Shown: positions 27,465 to 39,321, counted from the stretch's first letter. The stretch is 64,000 nucleotides of DNA from Synechococcus sp. SynAce01 (GCF_001885215.1 NZ_CP018091.1:1488001-1552000); one strand, 5' to 3'. Translations and numbers: made by a program. The notes: generated by a model from the letters alone, not told the origin.

Positions 27465-28830
27465 AGGTTCCCTCCCCGCCGCTGAGCTCCAGCAGTTGCA
27501 CGGGATGGAGCACCTCGATCGGGCGGGCTGTGCCGCCCATGTGTTGGCGGATCTGGAGGCTGCAGCCGATGTTGCCGCTCACGGCCAGTTCGGCGCCGGT
27601 GTTGCTGAGGTCGGCGGCTTTGATCCGCCCCAGCTCGGCGGCTTCGTTGGGTTGCACCAGGTTGTAGATGCCGGCACTGCCGCAGCACACCCCAGCTTCC
27701 ACCGCTTCGAGGAGCTGCACATGGGGGATCTGACGCAACAGACGCCGGGGTTGGTCGCGCAGGCCCTGGCCGTGGATCATGTGGCAGGCGTCGTGATAGG
27801 CCAGGCGCAGGGGCCGCTCCGCCGTCGCCGCTGTGCCGTCGCTGTGCCGGAGCGGCTGGAGCTGGGCGGCGAAGTGTTCGCTCAGTCCGACCCGATCGAG
27901 GAATTCCTGCACATCGGCCACCCGATCGGTGAAGGCTCCGGCGCGGGCCGCCCAGGCGGGGTTGCCGGCCAGCAGCTCGTCGTATTTCTTGAGGGTGTGG
28001 CCGCAGCCTGACGCCGTGACCAGCACGGCATCGAGGGGTTCGGGTCCCGCGGCTTTGCCCGCGCCGACCACGGCCTCGAAACAGTCGATCAGATCTTTGG
28101 CCAGACCCTGGGTCTGCTCCAGCTCTCCCTGGTGATGGGTCATCGCGCCGCAGCAATTCTGGTCGGGCGGAATCACCACTTCAATGCCGTTGGCGCTGAG
28201 GACGCGCACCGCCGCGCTGGTCACCGCCGGATCGAACAAACGCTGCACGCAGCCCAAGACCAGTCCCACCCGATAGCGCCGCGGACCGGTGGCGGGCACC
28301 ACCAGCGGGTAGGGATCGCTGAACGCCTCTGCGCTCAGCGGCGGCAGCAACCGTTCCATCGCCGCGATCTCTGGCCCGAACAGGCGGGTGAGTCCGCTGC
28401 GTCTCGCCAGATCCTGCAGGGGGCTGCCGGCGTAAAGCCGCAGCGGCTGCAGCACGGCCCGCAAGCGCTTGGGGTAGGGCAGCAGGCGGAACAGCAGGGC
28501 GCGGAAACTGTTCTGCCAGGGGCTACGCAGCTCCGGGGCATTCAGCTTCGGCCGCGTGGCTTCGATCAGTTCGTCGTAGCGCACCCCCGACGGGCAGGCG
28601 CTGACGCAGGCCAGGCAGCCCAGACAGGAATCGAAATGCCCCGCCACCGTGGCATCGAGGGCCAGCTCTCCAGCTTCGATCGCCTTGAGCATGTGGATCC
28701 GCCCCCGCGGCGAATCCATCTCCGTGCCCAGCACCCGGTAGCTGGCGCAGCTCGGCAAGCAGAAACCGCAATGGATGCAAGGGTCGGTGGCGCTGAGGCT
28801 TCCAGCGGCGCCGGCAGATGAACAGCTCAT
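27409..28830 (-). CDS. glcF: Glycolate dehydrogenase iron-sulfur subunit GlcF
   Basis: Electron-transfer subunit of glycolate dehydrogenase, which recycles photorespiratory glycolate. The 473-residue protein has two [4Fe-4S] motifs, Cys18/21/24/28 and Cys69/72/75/79, and two cysteine-rich CCG domains ([12 protein letters not shown] and [14 protein letters not shown]), the GlcF/LutA layout. glcD and glcE are not in the window. It is last in icd-acyltransferase-glcF, starting 5 bases after the acyltransferase stop. Its 3' end overlaps the topoisomerase gene by 56 bases. Confidence 0.92.
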   Translation of the reverse strand: MSCSSAGAAGSLSATDPCIHCGFCLPSCASYRVLGTEMDSPRGRIHMLKAIEAGELALDATVAGHFDSCLGCLACVSACPSGVRYDELIEATRPKLNAPELRSPWQNSFRALLFRLLPYPKRLRAVLQPLRLYAGSPLQDLARRSGLTRLFGPEIAAMERLLPPLSAEAFSDPYPLVVPATGPRRYRVGLVLGCVQRLFDPAVTSAAVRVLSANGIEVVIPPDQNCCGAMTHHQGELEQTQGLAKDLIDCFEAVVGAGKAAGPEPLDAVLVTASGCGHTLKKYDELLAGNPAWAARAGAFTDRVADVQEFLDRVGLSEHFAAQLQPLRHSDGTAATAERPLRLAYHDACHMIHGQGLRDQPRRLLRQIPHVQLLEAVEAGVCCGSAGIYNLVQPNEAAELGRIKAADLSNTGAELAVSGNIGCSLQIRQHMGGTARPIEVLHPVQLLELSGGEGTSRRATRAAAPVPAGFLPA

Positions 28831-28835
28831 GGTTC

Positions 28836-30806
28836 TCAGTTTGCCTGGCTCGCGTCCAGCACCGGTTGCTCCAGCCGCCGCACCGCTGTGTCGGTGAGAT
28901 GGTCGTCGTCGGCCAGCAGCTTGCGCAGATCGACGAGCGTGCAGCCCTGCGGGCAGATCCAGGGCATCGGATCGATGAAGCGCACGCCAGCGGGCAGCGA
29001 TTGGCTCAGTTGAGTGTTGATCTGCTCGGCATTGACGGCTTCCTGCTGGAGCGCCTCCAGGCAGGCCGGGTTCCAGTCACCCGGGCGGAACCATTCCGGC
29101 AGGCAGGTGTCCCGCCCAACCAGCCGCGGCCCCGCCCCGATCACGATCACCCGCAGGCCCTTGGCCTCGGCCCTGGCCGAGAACGTTTGCAGGGCCTGGG
29201 CATAGATCGTCACCTTGGCGTTGGTGCCTTGGATCGGCTCGCCGGCAGGATCGAGGAAGCCATCACGGCTGGCCTGCACATCTCCACCCAAGTGGCTCAG
29301 CTGATAGGCCGCGATCAGCACGGCGTCGCCGGGCCGGGCCTCGGCAAGAATCCTCTTGGCAATTTTTCGCTGGAAGCGGGCACAGCCAGGGTCGAGATGG
29401 CCGTGGGCTGTGGCCGGGAACGGACAGCCGGCCTTGGCCAGCAGCGTGATGCCCAGGCCTTGCTGGTGCAGGTCAGCGGCCAGGGGAATCAGGGCTGCGG
29501 CGTGGCTGTCTCCGACCACGAAGAGGGTGCTCCCCTGGGTGGTCTCGGGCGGAGCCGAGCAGGTGCGGAAGAGCGCGCCGATCTGGTTGGTCTTGGGTTG
29601 TGCCTTGCGGTTGACCAGACAATCCGAGGATGTGATGGATGTGCCGGCGATGCGCTGCTTCTGCCGTTGCTCCGACAACGTGGCCGGCCGCTGGCCTGCA
29701 TAGAGAGAGCTGCCGAGCTCGCCGCTGATCAGCAGCAACAGCAGGGCTGCAACGGCGGCATTGATGCCGAAGCCGATCAGGAGGCTTCGGATGCTTCGGG
29801 TTACCCATGGCTTGGCGCCCAACGGAGTTTCGATCCAGCGGTAGGAGAGTTCGGCCAGCCCCAGGATCAGCAGCAGCTGGAACGGCACACTCCAGGCGTG
29901 GATGCCGATCGTCCAGCGGCTGAGGGCAATGACGCTCCAGTGCCAGAGGTACAGCGAATAGGAGATCACCCCGAGGCGCAGCAGCGGCGGCCAGTTCAGG
30001 ACCCGTCCCAGGGGCGATTCCTGCTGCAGGGTTGTGATCAGGGCGGCGGTGGCCGCCACGCTGACCAGCATCGGGATGGGAGCGGCGTCCTGTGGCGCCA
30101 GGGTCACCCCGATCAGGGCGGCCAAGGACCCCCAGGCCACCCCGTTGCGGATGCCGCTGGCCTGGTCCGGAGTTCCGCGCTGGCTCTCCCCGGCGGTGGC
30201 CAGCAGGCAGCCCAGCGCCAGTTCCCAGACCCTGGCGCCTGGCAGGAAGAAGGCGGCGGATGGATCCAGCTGCCTCTGGATCAGGAACAGCAGGAACGAA
30301 AGCGCGGCCACGACGGCCATCGCCAGGCGGAAACGCCGGCGACCCGGAGCGCCTGCTCGCCCGAGGCCGAGCTGCCAGGCCGCCAGGGGAAAGATCAGAT
30401 AAAACTGATAATCAACCCCTAGATACCAGGTCTGGGTGAAGGTGTTCAGCAGCCCACTGCTGCCGAAGTAATCCGTGGCCTCCTGATAGAGGAACACGTT
30501 GGAGCTGCCCACCAGCGCCAGAAGACCGGTCCAGAGCGAGGCGGTGGGATCGGGAACCACCAGGCAGGTCAGCAGGGCTGTGACAACCACACAGATCGCC
30601 AGGGCCGGCACCAGCCGCTGAATGCGCCGCCGGTAGAACTCCAGCAGAAAGGCCCCCCGATTGGCGGCGGCTCGCTTCTTCTGGATGGAACGCGTGATTA
30701 CATAGCCGGAGATCACGAAAAAAACGTCAACCCCGATGAAGCCGCTGGGTAACAGCGCTCCGTTCAGGTGATTGACGATGACGGCGATGATCGCGACGGC
30801 CCGCAA
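28836..30806 (-). CDS. OafA-type membrane acyltransferase with C-terminal SGNH domain, N-terminus disrupted
   Basis: O-acylates cell-surface glycans. The first 370 residues form about ten membrane helices with the acyltransferase-3 motifs (IIAVIVNHLNGALLPSGFIG, VDVFFVISGYVITRS). The last 230 form an SGNH hydrolase-like domain with GDSHAAALI and a late DDHLTD. The frame opens at TTG 30806, but the conserved EIDGLRA motif begins 4 codons earlier and no ATG, GTG or TTG occurs between it and the upstream in-frame stop. An ATG at 30868 with a plausible RBS is in another frame, so a 1-base frameshift near 30810-30866 is likely. It lies between icd and glcF. Confidence 0.8.
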   Translation of the reverse strand: MRAVAIIAVIVNHLNGALLPSGFIGVDVFFVISGYVITRSIQKKRAAANRGAFLLEFYRRRIQRLVPALAICVVVTALLTCLVVPDPTASLWTGLLALVGSSNVFLYQEATDYFGSSGLLNTFTQTWYLGVDYQFYLIFPLAAWQLGLGRAGAPGRRRFRLAMAVVAALSFLLFLIQRQLDPSAAFFLPGARVWELALGCLLATAGESQRGTPDQASGIRNGVAWGSLAALIGVTLAPQDAAPIPMLVSVAATAALITTLQQESPLGRVLNWPPLLRLGVISYSLYLWHWSVIALSRWTIGIHAWSVPFQLLLILGLAELSYRWIETPLGAKPWVTRSIRSLLIGFGINAAVAALLLLLISGELGSSLYAGQRPATLSEQRQKQRIAGTSITSSDCLVNRKAQPKTNQIGALFRTCSAPPETTQGSTLFVVGDSHAAALIPLAADLHQQGLGITLLAKAGCPFPATAHGHLDPGCARFQRKIAKRILAEARPGDAVLIAAYQLSHLGGDVQASRDGFLDPAGEPIQGTNAKVTIYAQALQTFSARAEAKGLRVIVIGAGPRLVGRDTCLPEWFRPGDWNPACLEALQQEAVNAEQINTQLSQSLPAGVRFIDPMPWICPQGCTLVDLRKLLADDDHLTDTAVRRLEQPVLDASQAN

Positions 30807-30908
30807 GCCGTCGATTTCGCCTTTGCGGCTGCTCTGGTGCTGGGTCTCCCTGATCGCTGCAGTTCCATGGGAGTGCGACCTTACCCAAGGTGGGTTGGCT
30901 GGCCTGAC

Positions 30909-32417
<1,509 letters not shown>

Positions 32418-32467
32418 GGCTCACGGCGGCCGCGAAGACGCTGCAGCATGAATCGGTCGGCGGAGCC

Positions 32468-32473
32468 TAGGTT
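32468..32473 (+). promoter_or_regulatory. Candidate -10 element (TAGGTT) upstream of the 151-residue gene
   Basis: TAGGTT lies 36-41 bases before the ATG at 32509, in the 91-base gap between the divergent icd and this gene, and matches the hexamer just before the thiC riboswitch. No -35 seen. Confidence 0.3.
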
Positions 32474-32508
32474 CAGCCCGATCTGCTTGTCTGCTCAAGG
32501 GAAACGCC

Positions 32509-32964
32509 ATGAATGCGGCAGACCTGGCCCGCAGTCCTGAAATGGCCCAGGCCATCGCCTCGGCGGCCGCCCTGTTCCGCCTCCACTTCCCTGATGCCCG
32601 CGCCAATCTCACCCCCTGGCGCGACGATCCCCTCACCCGTGAATTCCGGGAGGAGGAATCGGTGGACCTGGCCTTTCATTTCCCCGGCTGGAGCCCCCGC
32701 CTCCAGTGCCGCAGCCTGCTGATTCAGCTGCGGCTGAGTGAAGCCCCCGCCCAGGCCGGCAGCGGCGGCAAGCCCCGGCTGCTCGGCGTGTTGATCAGCG
32801 GCATGACGTTTCAAGGGGAGCAGTGGCGCCTGGCCACCGTGGGCGACTGGCAACCCAGTGGCCCCCACCCGCCCCAGCCGGAAGTGGCCCAAACGCTCCA
32901 GCAGATCTGCCGGCAACTGTTCGATCTGCTGGCCCGCGGTCCGGCCGCTGAGTCTGGCCGCTGA
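32509..32964 (+). CDS. Conserved hypothetical protein, 151 residues
   Basis: I do not recognise a family. The protein is soluble, with no signal peptide or membrane helix. It is rich in Arg, Gln and Trp, with an N-terminal helical part (ASAAALFRLHFPDARANL) and a beta-like middle (SVDLAFHFPGWSPRLQCRSL). An AAGGG sequence precedes the ATG by about 8 bases. It sits between divergent icd and ho1 with a TAGGTT box upstream. Codon use matches its neighbours, which supports a real gene. Confidence 0.7.
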   Translation: MNAADLARSPEMAQAIASAAALFRLHFPDARANLTPWRDDPLTREFREEESVDLAFHFPGWSPRLQCRSLLIQLRLSEAPAQAGSGGKPRLLGVLISGMTFQGEQWRLATVGDWQPSGPHPPQPEVAQTLQQICRQLFDLLARGPAAESGR

Positions 32965-33061
32965 GCCCAGCCAGGCTGCGTAACCCTTCGCAATCAACTT
33001 CAGACCCCAAGGGCCCAGGAGGCCTACCGTTTTCGTCTGTACCAACGACACCCAAACGGCG

Positions 33062-33775
33062 ATGAGTGTTGCCCTTGCTTCCCAGTTGCGTGAAGGCACC
33101 AAGAAGGCCCACACGATGGCCGAGAACACCGGCTTCGTCACCTGTTTCCTCAAGGGTGTGGTCGATAAGAGCAGCTACCGCAAGCTTGTGGCCGATCTCT
33201 ATTTCGTGTATTGCGCCATGGAGGAGGAAATCGGCAAACTCAAGAGCCATCCGGTTGTGGGCCCGATCGCCAGCGACGCGCTCAACCGTCGCTCGTCCCT
33301 TGAGGCCGATCTGGAATTTTATTTCGGCTCTGACTGGCGCAGCACCGTTCAGCCCACCTCCGCGGCCCAGGAGTATGTGGCCCGGCTGCATCAGGTGGCC
33401 CAAGAGACACCCGAGTTGCTGGTGGGCCATCACTACACTCGCTACATCGGCGATCTCTCCGGTGGTGTGATCCTCAAGAACATTGCCCAGAAGGCGATGA
33501 ATCTGGGCGAACACGAGGGATTGCGGTTCTACGAATTCGACGCCATCCCCGATGAGAAGGTCTTCAAGGCGGCCTACCGCCAGAGCCTCGATGCCCTGCC
33601 GATTGATCAGGCCATGGCCGATCAGATCGTGGCGGAGGCCAACCATGCCTTCCACCTCAACATGACGATGTTCCAGGAGCTGGAAGGCAACCTGGTGGCG
33701 GCGATCGGCAAACTGCTGTTCGGCTTCCTCACACGCCGTCAACGCGCCGGCAGCACCGAGCCCGTGGTGGCTTGA
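33062..33775 (+). CDS. ho1: Heme oxygenase HO1
   Basis: Opens heme to biliverdin IX-alpha using reduced ferredoxin, the first step toward phycobilins. The 237-residue protein has the proximal heme-ligand His17 in KKAHTMAENT and the distal-helix motif YIGDLSGGVILKN following GHHYTR. Length and sequence are typical for cyanobacterial HO1, with a short basic C-terminal tail and no membrane anchor. The start ATG is preceded by 97 bases in which no clear promoter is seen. No bilin reductase gene is nearby. Confidence 0.96.
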   Translation: MSVALASQLREGTKKAHTMAENTGFVTCFLKGVVDKSSYRKLVADLYFVYCAMEEEIGKLKSHPVVGPIASDALNRRSSLEADLEFYFGSDWRSTVQPTSAAQEYVARLHQVAQETPELLVGHHYTRYIGDLSGGVILKNIAQKAMNLGEHEGLRFYEFDAIPDEKVFKAAYRQSLDALPIDQAMADQIVAEANHAFHLNMTMFQELEGNLVAAIGKLLFGFLTRRQRAGSTEPVVA

Positions 33776-33805
33776 GTTCGGTAGCGGCCAGGGCCTGAGC
33801 CAGAG

Positions 33806-34888
33806 TTGGTGGCGATCGAGCCAGCTCCCTTGCGCTATCTCCGCTTTCTGGTTCCTGGCACCACAGGTCGTTTCCGCTGTGGTGGCCTTCAGGTGGAACT
33901 CCAGACAGCGCAGCTCACCGCTGGGCTGGTTCCCACCGAGCTGGTCACCTACCGGCAACGGGAACCGGGCCGCCCCTTCCTCGCTGACCTGCTGCGTGGC
34001 GAGCCTTCCCCGGGCGAGGCCCTCTGGATCGTCAGCTGGGGTTTTGATGTGCCGCAGCTGCTGCGCCGGCTGAAAGGGCGGCCGGTGGCGTATCACGCCC
34101 ACAGCAGTGGCTATGGCTTTGACCTCCCGCCCGGAGTGCCGGTTCTGGCGGTGAGCAAGAATACTCTGGGTTATTGGGGAGACCGGGCGCCCCGCAATCC
34201 CCTTTTCCTTGTGCCCAATGCCCTGGAGCCCCAGTGGCTGCAGCGCGGAGCGCGCCAGCCGGATCAGGTCGCTGCGGGGTCTCGGCCCATCGACGTGCTG
34301 GTGCAGGAGCGCAAGAGCAGTGCCTATGTGCTGGATCGGCTCGCGCCTGCCCTGCGGGGCCGGGGCCTGCGGGTGGAGGTCCAGCGCGGCTGGGTGGAGG
34401 ATCTTGTCGAGCTGTGCAATGGCTCCACCGTGGTGCTCTACGACTCCGCCGATTACTGGCGCGGGCGGGGCGTCAGCGAGGGTTTCGGGCTGCCGCCGCT
34501 TGAGGCCCTGGCCTGCGGCTGCGTCGTGTTCAGCAGCCTCAACCATGCCCTGGCTGACAGTCTCGATCCCTCCCTGCTCGGCCATCAGATCGGTTGCGGG
34601 ACACTCGAAGCCGATCTGGAGCGGATCGAGGCGGCCGTGGCCGACCCAGCCGCCTGGCTTCCGCAGCCGGCGCGGTTGAAAGCCCTGCTTGAGACCTGCT
34701 CAGAGCCCGTGCTGCGCCGGCGCTGGCAGCGGGCCTTGACGGCGATCGATGCCCATTGGAACCGCATCCTTCTGGATCAGGCCTTGGCTCTGCGCTCACT
34801 ACCGGTGTGGAGATTGCGGCTGGACCAGGTCCGGGGGCGGCTAAAGCGCTGGCTGCTTAGGCGCAGGAATGGTGGCCGTCTCCCATAG
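33806..34888 (+). CDS. GT-B glycosyltransferase (GT4-like)
   Basis: A 360-residue cytoplasmic glycosyltransferase-like protein that opens the surface-glycan block. The GT-B C-domain is visible: SVVLYDSADYW-type segment, then RGRGVSEGFGLPPLEALACG, where the Glu-x7-Glu pattern of retaining GT4 enzymes is recognisable. The N-domain has a Gly-rich GTTGRFRCGGLQVEL start. Frame opens at TTG 33806, with a GTG three bases later. No signal or membrane segment; a basic tail (LKRWLLRRRNGG) could touch the membrane. Donor and acceptor unknown. Confidence 0.75.
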   Translation: MVAIEPAPLRYLRFLVPGTTGRFRCGGLQVELQTAQLTAGLVPTELVTYRQREPGRPFLADLLRGEPSPGEALWIVSWGFDVPQLLRRLKGRPVAYHAHSSGYGFDLPPGVPVLAVSKNTLGYWGDRAPRNPLFLVPNALEPQWLQRGARQPDQVAAGSRPIDVLVQERKSSAYVLDRLAPALRGRGLRVEVQRGWVEDLVELCNGSTVVLYDSADYWRGRGVSEGFGLPPLEALACGCVVFSSLNHALADSLDPSLLGHQIGCGTLEADLERIEAAVADPAAWLPQPARLKALLETCSEPVLRRRWQRALTAIDAHWNRILLDQALALRSLPVWRLRLDQVRGRLKRWLLRRRNGGRLP

Positions 34889-34920
34889 GGTTGGGTTGAA
34901 CGTTTGAGTCCGTCAGGCGA

Positions 34921-36756
34921 TTGAACCCGCTCTTGAAGAGCCGGACCTACCGACAGCTGCGCACCCTGCTCACGTTCTTGCCTCAGGAACGCATCAGACA
35001 GCTGAAAATTCTGGTGCCACTGTCGATTCTTCCGGGCCTGATCGACCTGGCTTCTGTCGGCGTGATTGCCCGATTGATGGGCGCGCTTGTCGGCCGCCCG
35101 CTCGAAGATCGCATCCCTGGGGTGCGCGTTTTCGGGGGTGATCAGGTCGATCAGAGCCTCTGGCTGATTCTGTTGTTTGCCCTGCTGGCCTGGGCGGCTT
35201 CGTTCAGCAAGCTGGCTCTGCAGTTCTTTCAGCAGCGCCTCACCGCAAGGGTATGGATCGATCTTTCGAACAAGATCCACGCCAATGTCTTGGCACAGAA
35301 TTATGAATATCATCTCTCTAGGAGCACGGCCAAACTATCGGCGATGCTGCTGAGCCATATCAAGAAAACATCTAACTCCGTGGTGAATCCACTGCTGAGG
35401 ATGTTTGGCAGCGTCTTCTCGATTCTGTTGCTTTCCTTGGGTGTTTTGGTGATTGGCCGCTGGGCGGCTGTTGTGCTGATCGTGTCGTTGGTGGGCTCCT
35501 ACCTGGTGCTCTCCCAGTTGATCACCCCCTATCTGCGCCATGCGTCTAAGCAGAAGCTGCGGCTGGAAGCCCGTACGGCCCACATTCTGCTGGAGTCGCT
35601 CGGCTCGATCCGCGACATCAAACTCACCGGTTCGGAGGCTTTTTTCCGCAAAGGGTTCATCGAAACCGGTGAGAAAGCCAAGGAATATGCCTGGTCGGCA
35701 TCCTTGCTGCCGGTGGTTCCACGCTTTTTGATTGAACCGTTGGGGATCACCCTTATTTTTGCAGTTGGTGCTGTTCCCGCCCTGCTCAACGGCAACCGCT
35801 CCAGCATCACCGAGATCATCCCCTTCATCTCCTCGCTGGCCATTGCCGCCCTGCGCCTCACCCCACCGCTGCAGGAATTCTTCAGTTCGCTCAATCAGCT
35901 GCGTGGAGGGCTGCCGGTGATCGACAAGACCATTGAGTATCTGACCCTTCCAACTGGAAGTCCCGTGCTTGGTGACCTCGGTGTACCCACCCCCAAGGGG
36001 GTGATGCCCGCGCGCACAATCGGCCTCGAGGATGTCTGGTACGCCTACCCCGGCGCCCACGACTGGGTGCTCAAAGGGATTGATCTCACCATTCCGGTGG
36101 GCTCGCGTGTGGCCTTCGTGGGGGCCACCGGTAGTGGCAAGACCACCACCGCCCAGCTCCTTCTGGCCTTGCTGAGCCCGGGGAAAGGGCACCTCTCCCT
36201 CGATGGCATTCCTGTTTCCAGCTTTGACGTGCCGGCCTGGCAGGGATGCTGCTCTCAGGTGCCGCAGTTCATCAACTTGCTTGATGCCAGTGTGATCGAG
36301 AACGTGGCGTTTGGCCGCCACGCCGATGAGACCGATCAGGACTCAGTCTGGGCGGCGCTGGAGGCGGCCCAGCTCGATGAATTTGTCAGCGAACTTCCCT
36401 ACGGACTCCATACCCCCATTGGCGAAAATGGACTGCAGTTGTCTGGTGGCCAACGTCAGCGGCTGGCGCTGGCTCGTTCGTTTTATCGGGGTTCCGAGTT
36501 TCTCCTGCTGGATGAGGCCACCAGCGCGCTTGATAACCGTACGGAGAGTGATGTGATTGAAGCCCTCGATGTGATCGGCAGGCGCTGCACCACCGTGGTG
36601 ATCGCCCACCGCCTCTCCACGGTGATGCGCTGCGATCGGATCTATGAGTTTGATAAGGGCAAGATCAAGGCGTTCGGTAGCTTCCGCGAGTTGTTGGAAC
36701 GCTCCGATTCCTTCAGGGATCTCGCCTCGCTGGAACGCAAACTCGTTCAATCGTGA
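34921..36756 (+). CDS. ABC exporter, fused membrane and ATPase domains (MsbA-like)
   Basis: A 611-residue half-transporter of the exporter class. Residues 1-330 hold about six membrane helices; 355-600 is the nucleotide-binding domain with Walker A GATGSGKTT (near 401), a Q-loop in CCSQVPQFINL, the signature LSGGQRQRLALAR, Walker B FLLLDEATSALD and the H-loop IAHRLST. The start is TTG at 34921. Its place between a glycosyltransferase and kdsA suggests lipid-linked sugar or polysaccharide export, but sequence alone cannot separate this from lipid or peptide export. GC is slightly lower than in neighbours. Confidence 0.88.
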   Translation: MNPLLKSRTYRQLRTLLTFLPQERIRQLKILVPLSILPGLIDLASVGVIARLMGALVGRPLEDRIPGVRVFGGDQVDQSLWLILLFALLAWAASFSKLALQFFQQRLTARVWIDLSNKIHANVLAQNYEYHLSRSTAKLSAMLLSHIKKTSNSVVNPLLRMFGSVFSILLLSLGVLVIGRWAAVVLIVSLVGSYLVLSQLITPYLRHASKQKLRLEARTAHILLESLGSIRDIKLTGSEAFFRKGFIETGEKAKEYAWSASLLPVVPRFLIEPLGITLIFAVGAVPALLNGNRSSITEIIPFISSLAIAALRLTPPLQEFFSSLNQLRGGLPVIDKTIEYLTLPTGSPVLGDLGVPTPKGVMPARTIGLEDVWYAYPGAHDWVLKGIDLTIPVGSRVAFVGATGSGKTTTAQLLLALLSPGKGHLSLDGIPVSSFDVPAWQGCCSQVPQFINLLDASVIENVAFGRHADETDQDSVWAALEAAQLDEFVSELPYGLHTPIGENGLQLSGGQRQRLALARSFYRGSEFLLLDEATSALDNRTESDVIEALDVIGRRCTTVVIAHRLSTVMRCDRIYEFDKGKIKAFGSFRELLERSDSFRDLASLERKLVQS

Positions 36757-36776
36757 CTGCCGGCCTGACCCGCTGA

Positions 36777-37646
<870 letters not shown>

Positions 37647-37664
37647 GCATCCGGCAGGCTTCCC

Positions 37665-38246
37665 TTGCAGCATTCTTCGCTTCTGCGCCGTCTTCGTTTC
37701 CAGCTGGGGCTGCGCCTCTGCTGCCGCCGCCTTGATGGGCTGCGCTTGCTGGTGCTCGATGTCGATGGTGTGCTCACCGACGGTGGCCTGTATTACGGAT
37801 CGGAAGGCGAGCCACTCAAGCGCTTCGATGTGCGCGATGGCCTGGGGATCCGCTTGATCCAGTCGCTGGGCATCGAGGTGGCCTGTCTCAGTGGCGGCCG
37901 GGGCGGAGCCACCCAGCTGCGGGCGGCCCATCTCGGCATTCGCCACGTGCTGGTGGGAATCAAGGACAAGGCCGCCGCCATCGTCGAACTGGCTGCTTTG
38001 GTGGGTGTGGCGGCGGAGCAGACGGCCTACGTTGGCGACGACCTCAATGATCTGGTGGTGCGGGATCACGTTGGCCTGCTGCTCACCCCGGCCGACGCAC
38101 CCGACTGGTTCTGCCGCCGGGCCGATCTGGTGCTACCAGAGCCCGGCGGCCATGGCGCCATCCGCGCTCTGGCTGAGGCGCTCCTGTACCGCAGGGGCCG
38201 GATGGAGGCCCTGTTGAGCCAGGGCTGGACGGACCGCAATGCTTAA
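37665..38246 (+). CDS. kdsC: Kdo-8-phosphate phosphatase, KdsC type
   Basis: HAD phosphatase that hydrolyses Kdo 8-phosphate to Kdo. The 193-residue protein has the nucleophile motif LDVDGVLTDGGLYYG (about 30-44), motif II with CLSGGRGG and motif III/IV YVGDDLNDL. A 25-residue basic N-terminal extension precedes the HAD core; the frame opens with TTG at 37665. Its position directly after kdsA supports the specific assignment over other HAD phosphatases. It overlaps the next gene by 8 bases. Confidence 0.9.
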   Translation: MQHSSLLRRLRFQLGLRLCCRRLDGLRLLVLDVDGVLTDGGLYYGSEGEPLKRFDVRDGLGIRLIQSLGIEVACLSGGRGGATQLRAAHLGIRHVLVGIKDKAAAIVELAALVGVAAEQTAYVGDDLNDLVVRDHVGLLLTPADAPDWFCRRADLVLPEPGGHGAIRALAEALLYRRGRMEALLSQGWTDRNA

Positions 38247-39321
38247 GCTTCGAAGAAAGGATGCCCAGTGGTGGCTGAGGGGCCTGAGACGGCGGATCCA
38301 GCCCGAACCACAGGAGCAGCAGGCGCTGGCCGCCTACGCCGGCCTGGTGCATCAGGCCTTCCACAGCCAGCCCTTCGCTCCCCGGGTCTGTGCTGATCTC
38401 TGGGAGGGAGGACGGTTTTGTCTCAGCCATGGTCTGCCGGCCTTTCACACCCCGGCGCGGCGTGAGCGCGAAAAATCCTCGCACCACTACGGCCACGACA
38501 TCCAGCTGAAGCGGCATGGCGGACTGCCCCTGATCGCAGCGCCCCTGCCCTTGCTGCTTGAGCATGGCCTCAAGGTGTCACGGGAGTCGGGTTTCGAGAC
38601 TCCTAAGCCGTGGTCGAAGGCCTTCCTTTGCATGGGACCGCTAAGAGCCCAGTGGGTACGGGAACGGTTTGACCTTCCGGCGCTGGCGATCGGCCCCTGG
38701 ATCGCCTATGCCCGCTCCCTGCTGGAGCCCCATCGGCAGCAAGAGCTGCGACAGCAGCTCGGCCCCACCCTGCTGGTGGTGCTGGCCCACAGCTGGGAAG
38801 GGGTGGAGCGGAGCACGGATCTGCCGGCCTGCCTCTCCGCCATCGAGGCCATCCGGGCCAAAGGGGGCTACCGCTCGGTGATCTGGCTGCGGCATTGGAT
38901 GGATCCGGAGTGGCCCGGGCTTCCACCCGACTGGATCGTGGCCTGCAACGGCCATCGCTCCAACCCCTGGTTCCTGGATTCCCTGCGCACCTTGATGGAG
39001 CTCTGCCATGGCCTGGCGTCCAATGCCTTCGGCACCCATCTGGGTTACGCACTGGCGCTGGATCTCAACCTGCACTGGATCGGGGTGGACCCGCAGCAGG
39101 ACCTCTCCGGGTTGCGCTCGGCCAAGGTCGATGTCGAGGTCAACGAGTGGAGCCAACGCCTGGCCCTCAGCCGCCAGCTTGCTTCCCTGCTCGATACCGG
39201 CGACAGTACAGGCGACACGACAGCGGCCCTGCGCTTGCTGCTCCAGCCCTACTGGGGATTTGATCAGGTCAAGAGCCCGGCGGAGATGCGCTCTATCCTC
39301 CGTTGTGATTTCTCCGCGTGA
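38239..39321 (+). CDS. Unassigned GT-B-like surface carbohydrate protein downstream of kdsC
   Basis: A 360-residue soluble protein without a confident family. The second half has features of GT-B carbohydrate proteins: LLVVLAHSWEGVERS, YRSVIWLRHWMDPEW and a late ASNAFGTHLGYALALDLNLH block like the donor-binding segment of capsule/sialic-acid-type transferases. Start ATG at 38239 lies inside kdsC (8-base overlap) and its stop overlaps the lipoprotein start (TGATG), so it is in the kdsA-kdsC operon. A role in using Kdo, for example as a Kdo transferase, is a hypothesis from position only. Confidence 0.6.
   Translation: MLKLRRKDAQWWLRGLRRRIQPEPQEQQALAAYAGLVHQAFHSQPFAPRVCADLWEGGRFCLSHGLPAFHTPARREREKSSHHYGHDIQLKRHGGLPLIAAPLPLLLEHGLKVSRESGFETPKPWSKAFLCMGPLRAQWVRERFDLPALAIGPWIAYARSLLEPHRQQELRQQLGPTLLVVLAHSWEGVERSTDLPACLSAIEAIRAKGGYRSVIWLRHWMDPEWPGLPPDWIVACNGHRSNPWFLDSLRTLMELCHGLASNAFGTHLGYALALDLNLHWIGVDPQQDLSGLRSAKVDVEVNEWSQRLALSRQLASLLDTGDSTGDTTAALRLLLQPYWGFDQVKSPAEMRSILRCDFSA

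Noticed and set aside
28818-30422. A 534-codon plus-strand frame opposite the acyltransferase
   Set aside because: The opposite strand encodes an acyltransferase with clear membrane helices and an SGNH GDSH motif; the plus-strand product is Gly/Gln/Arg-rich shadow sequence.
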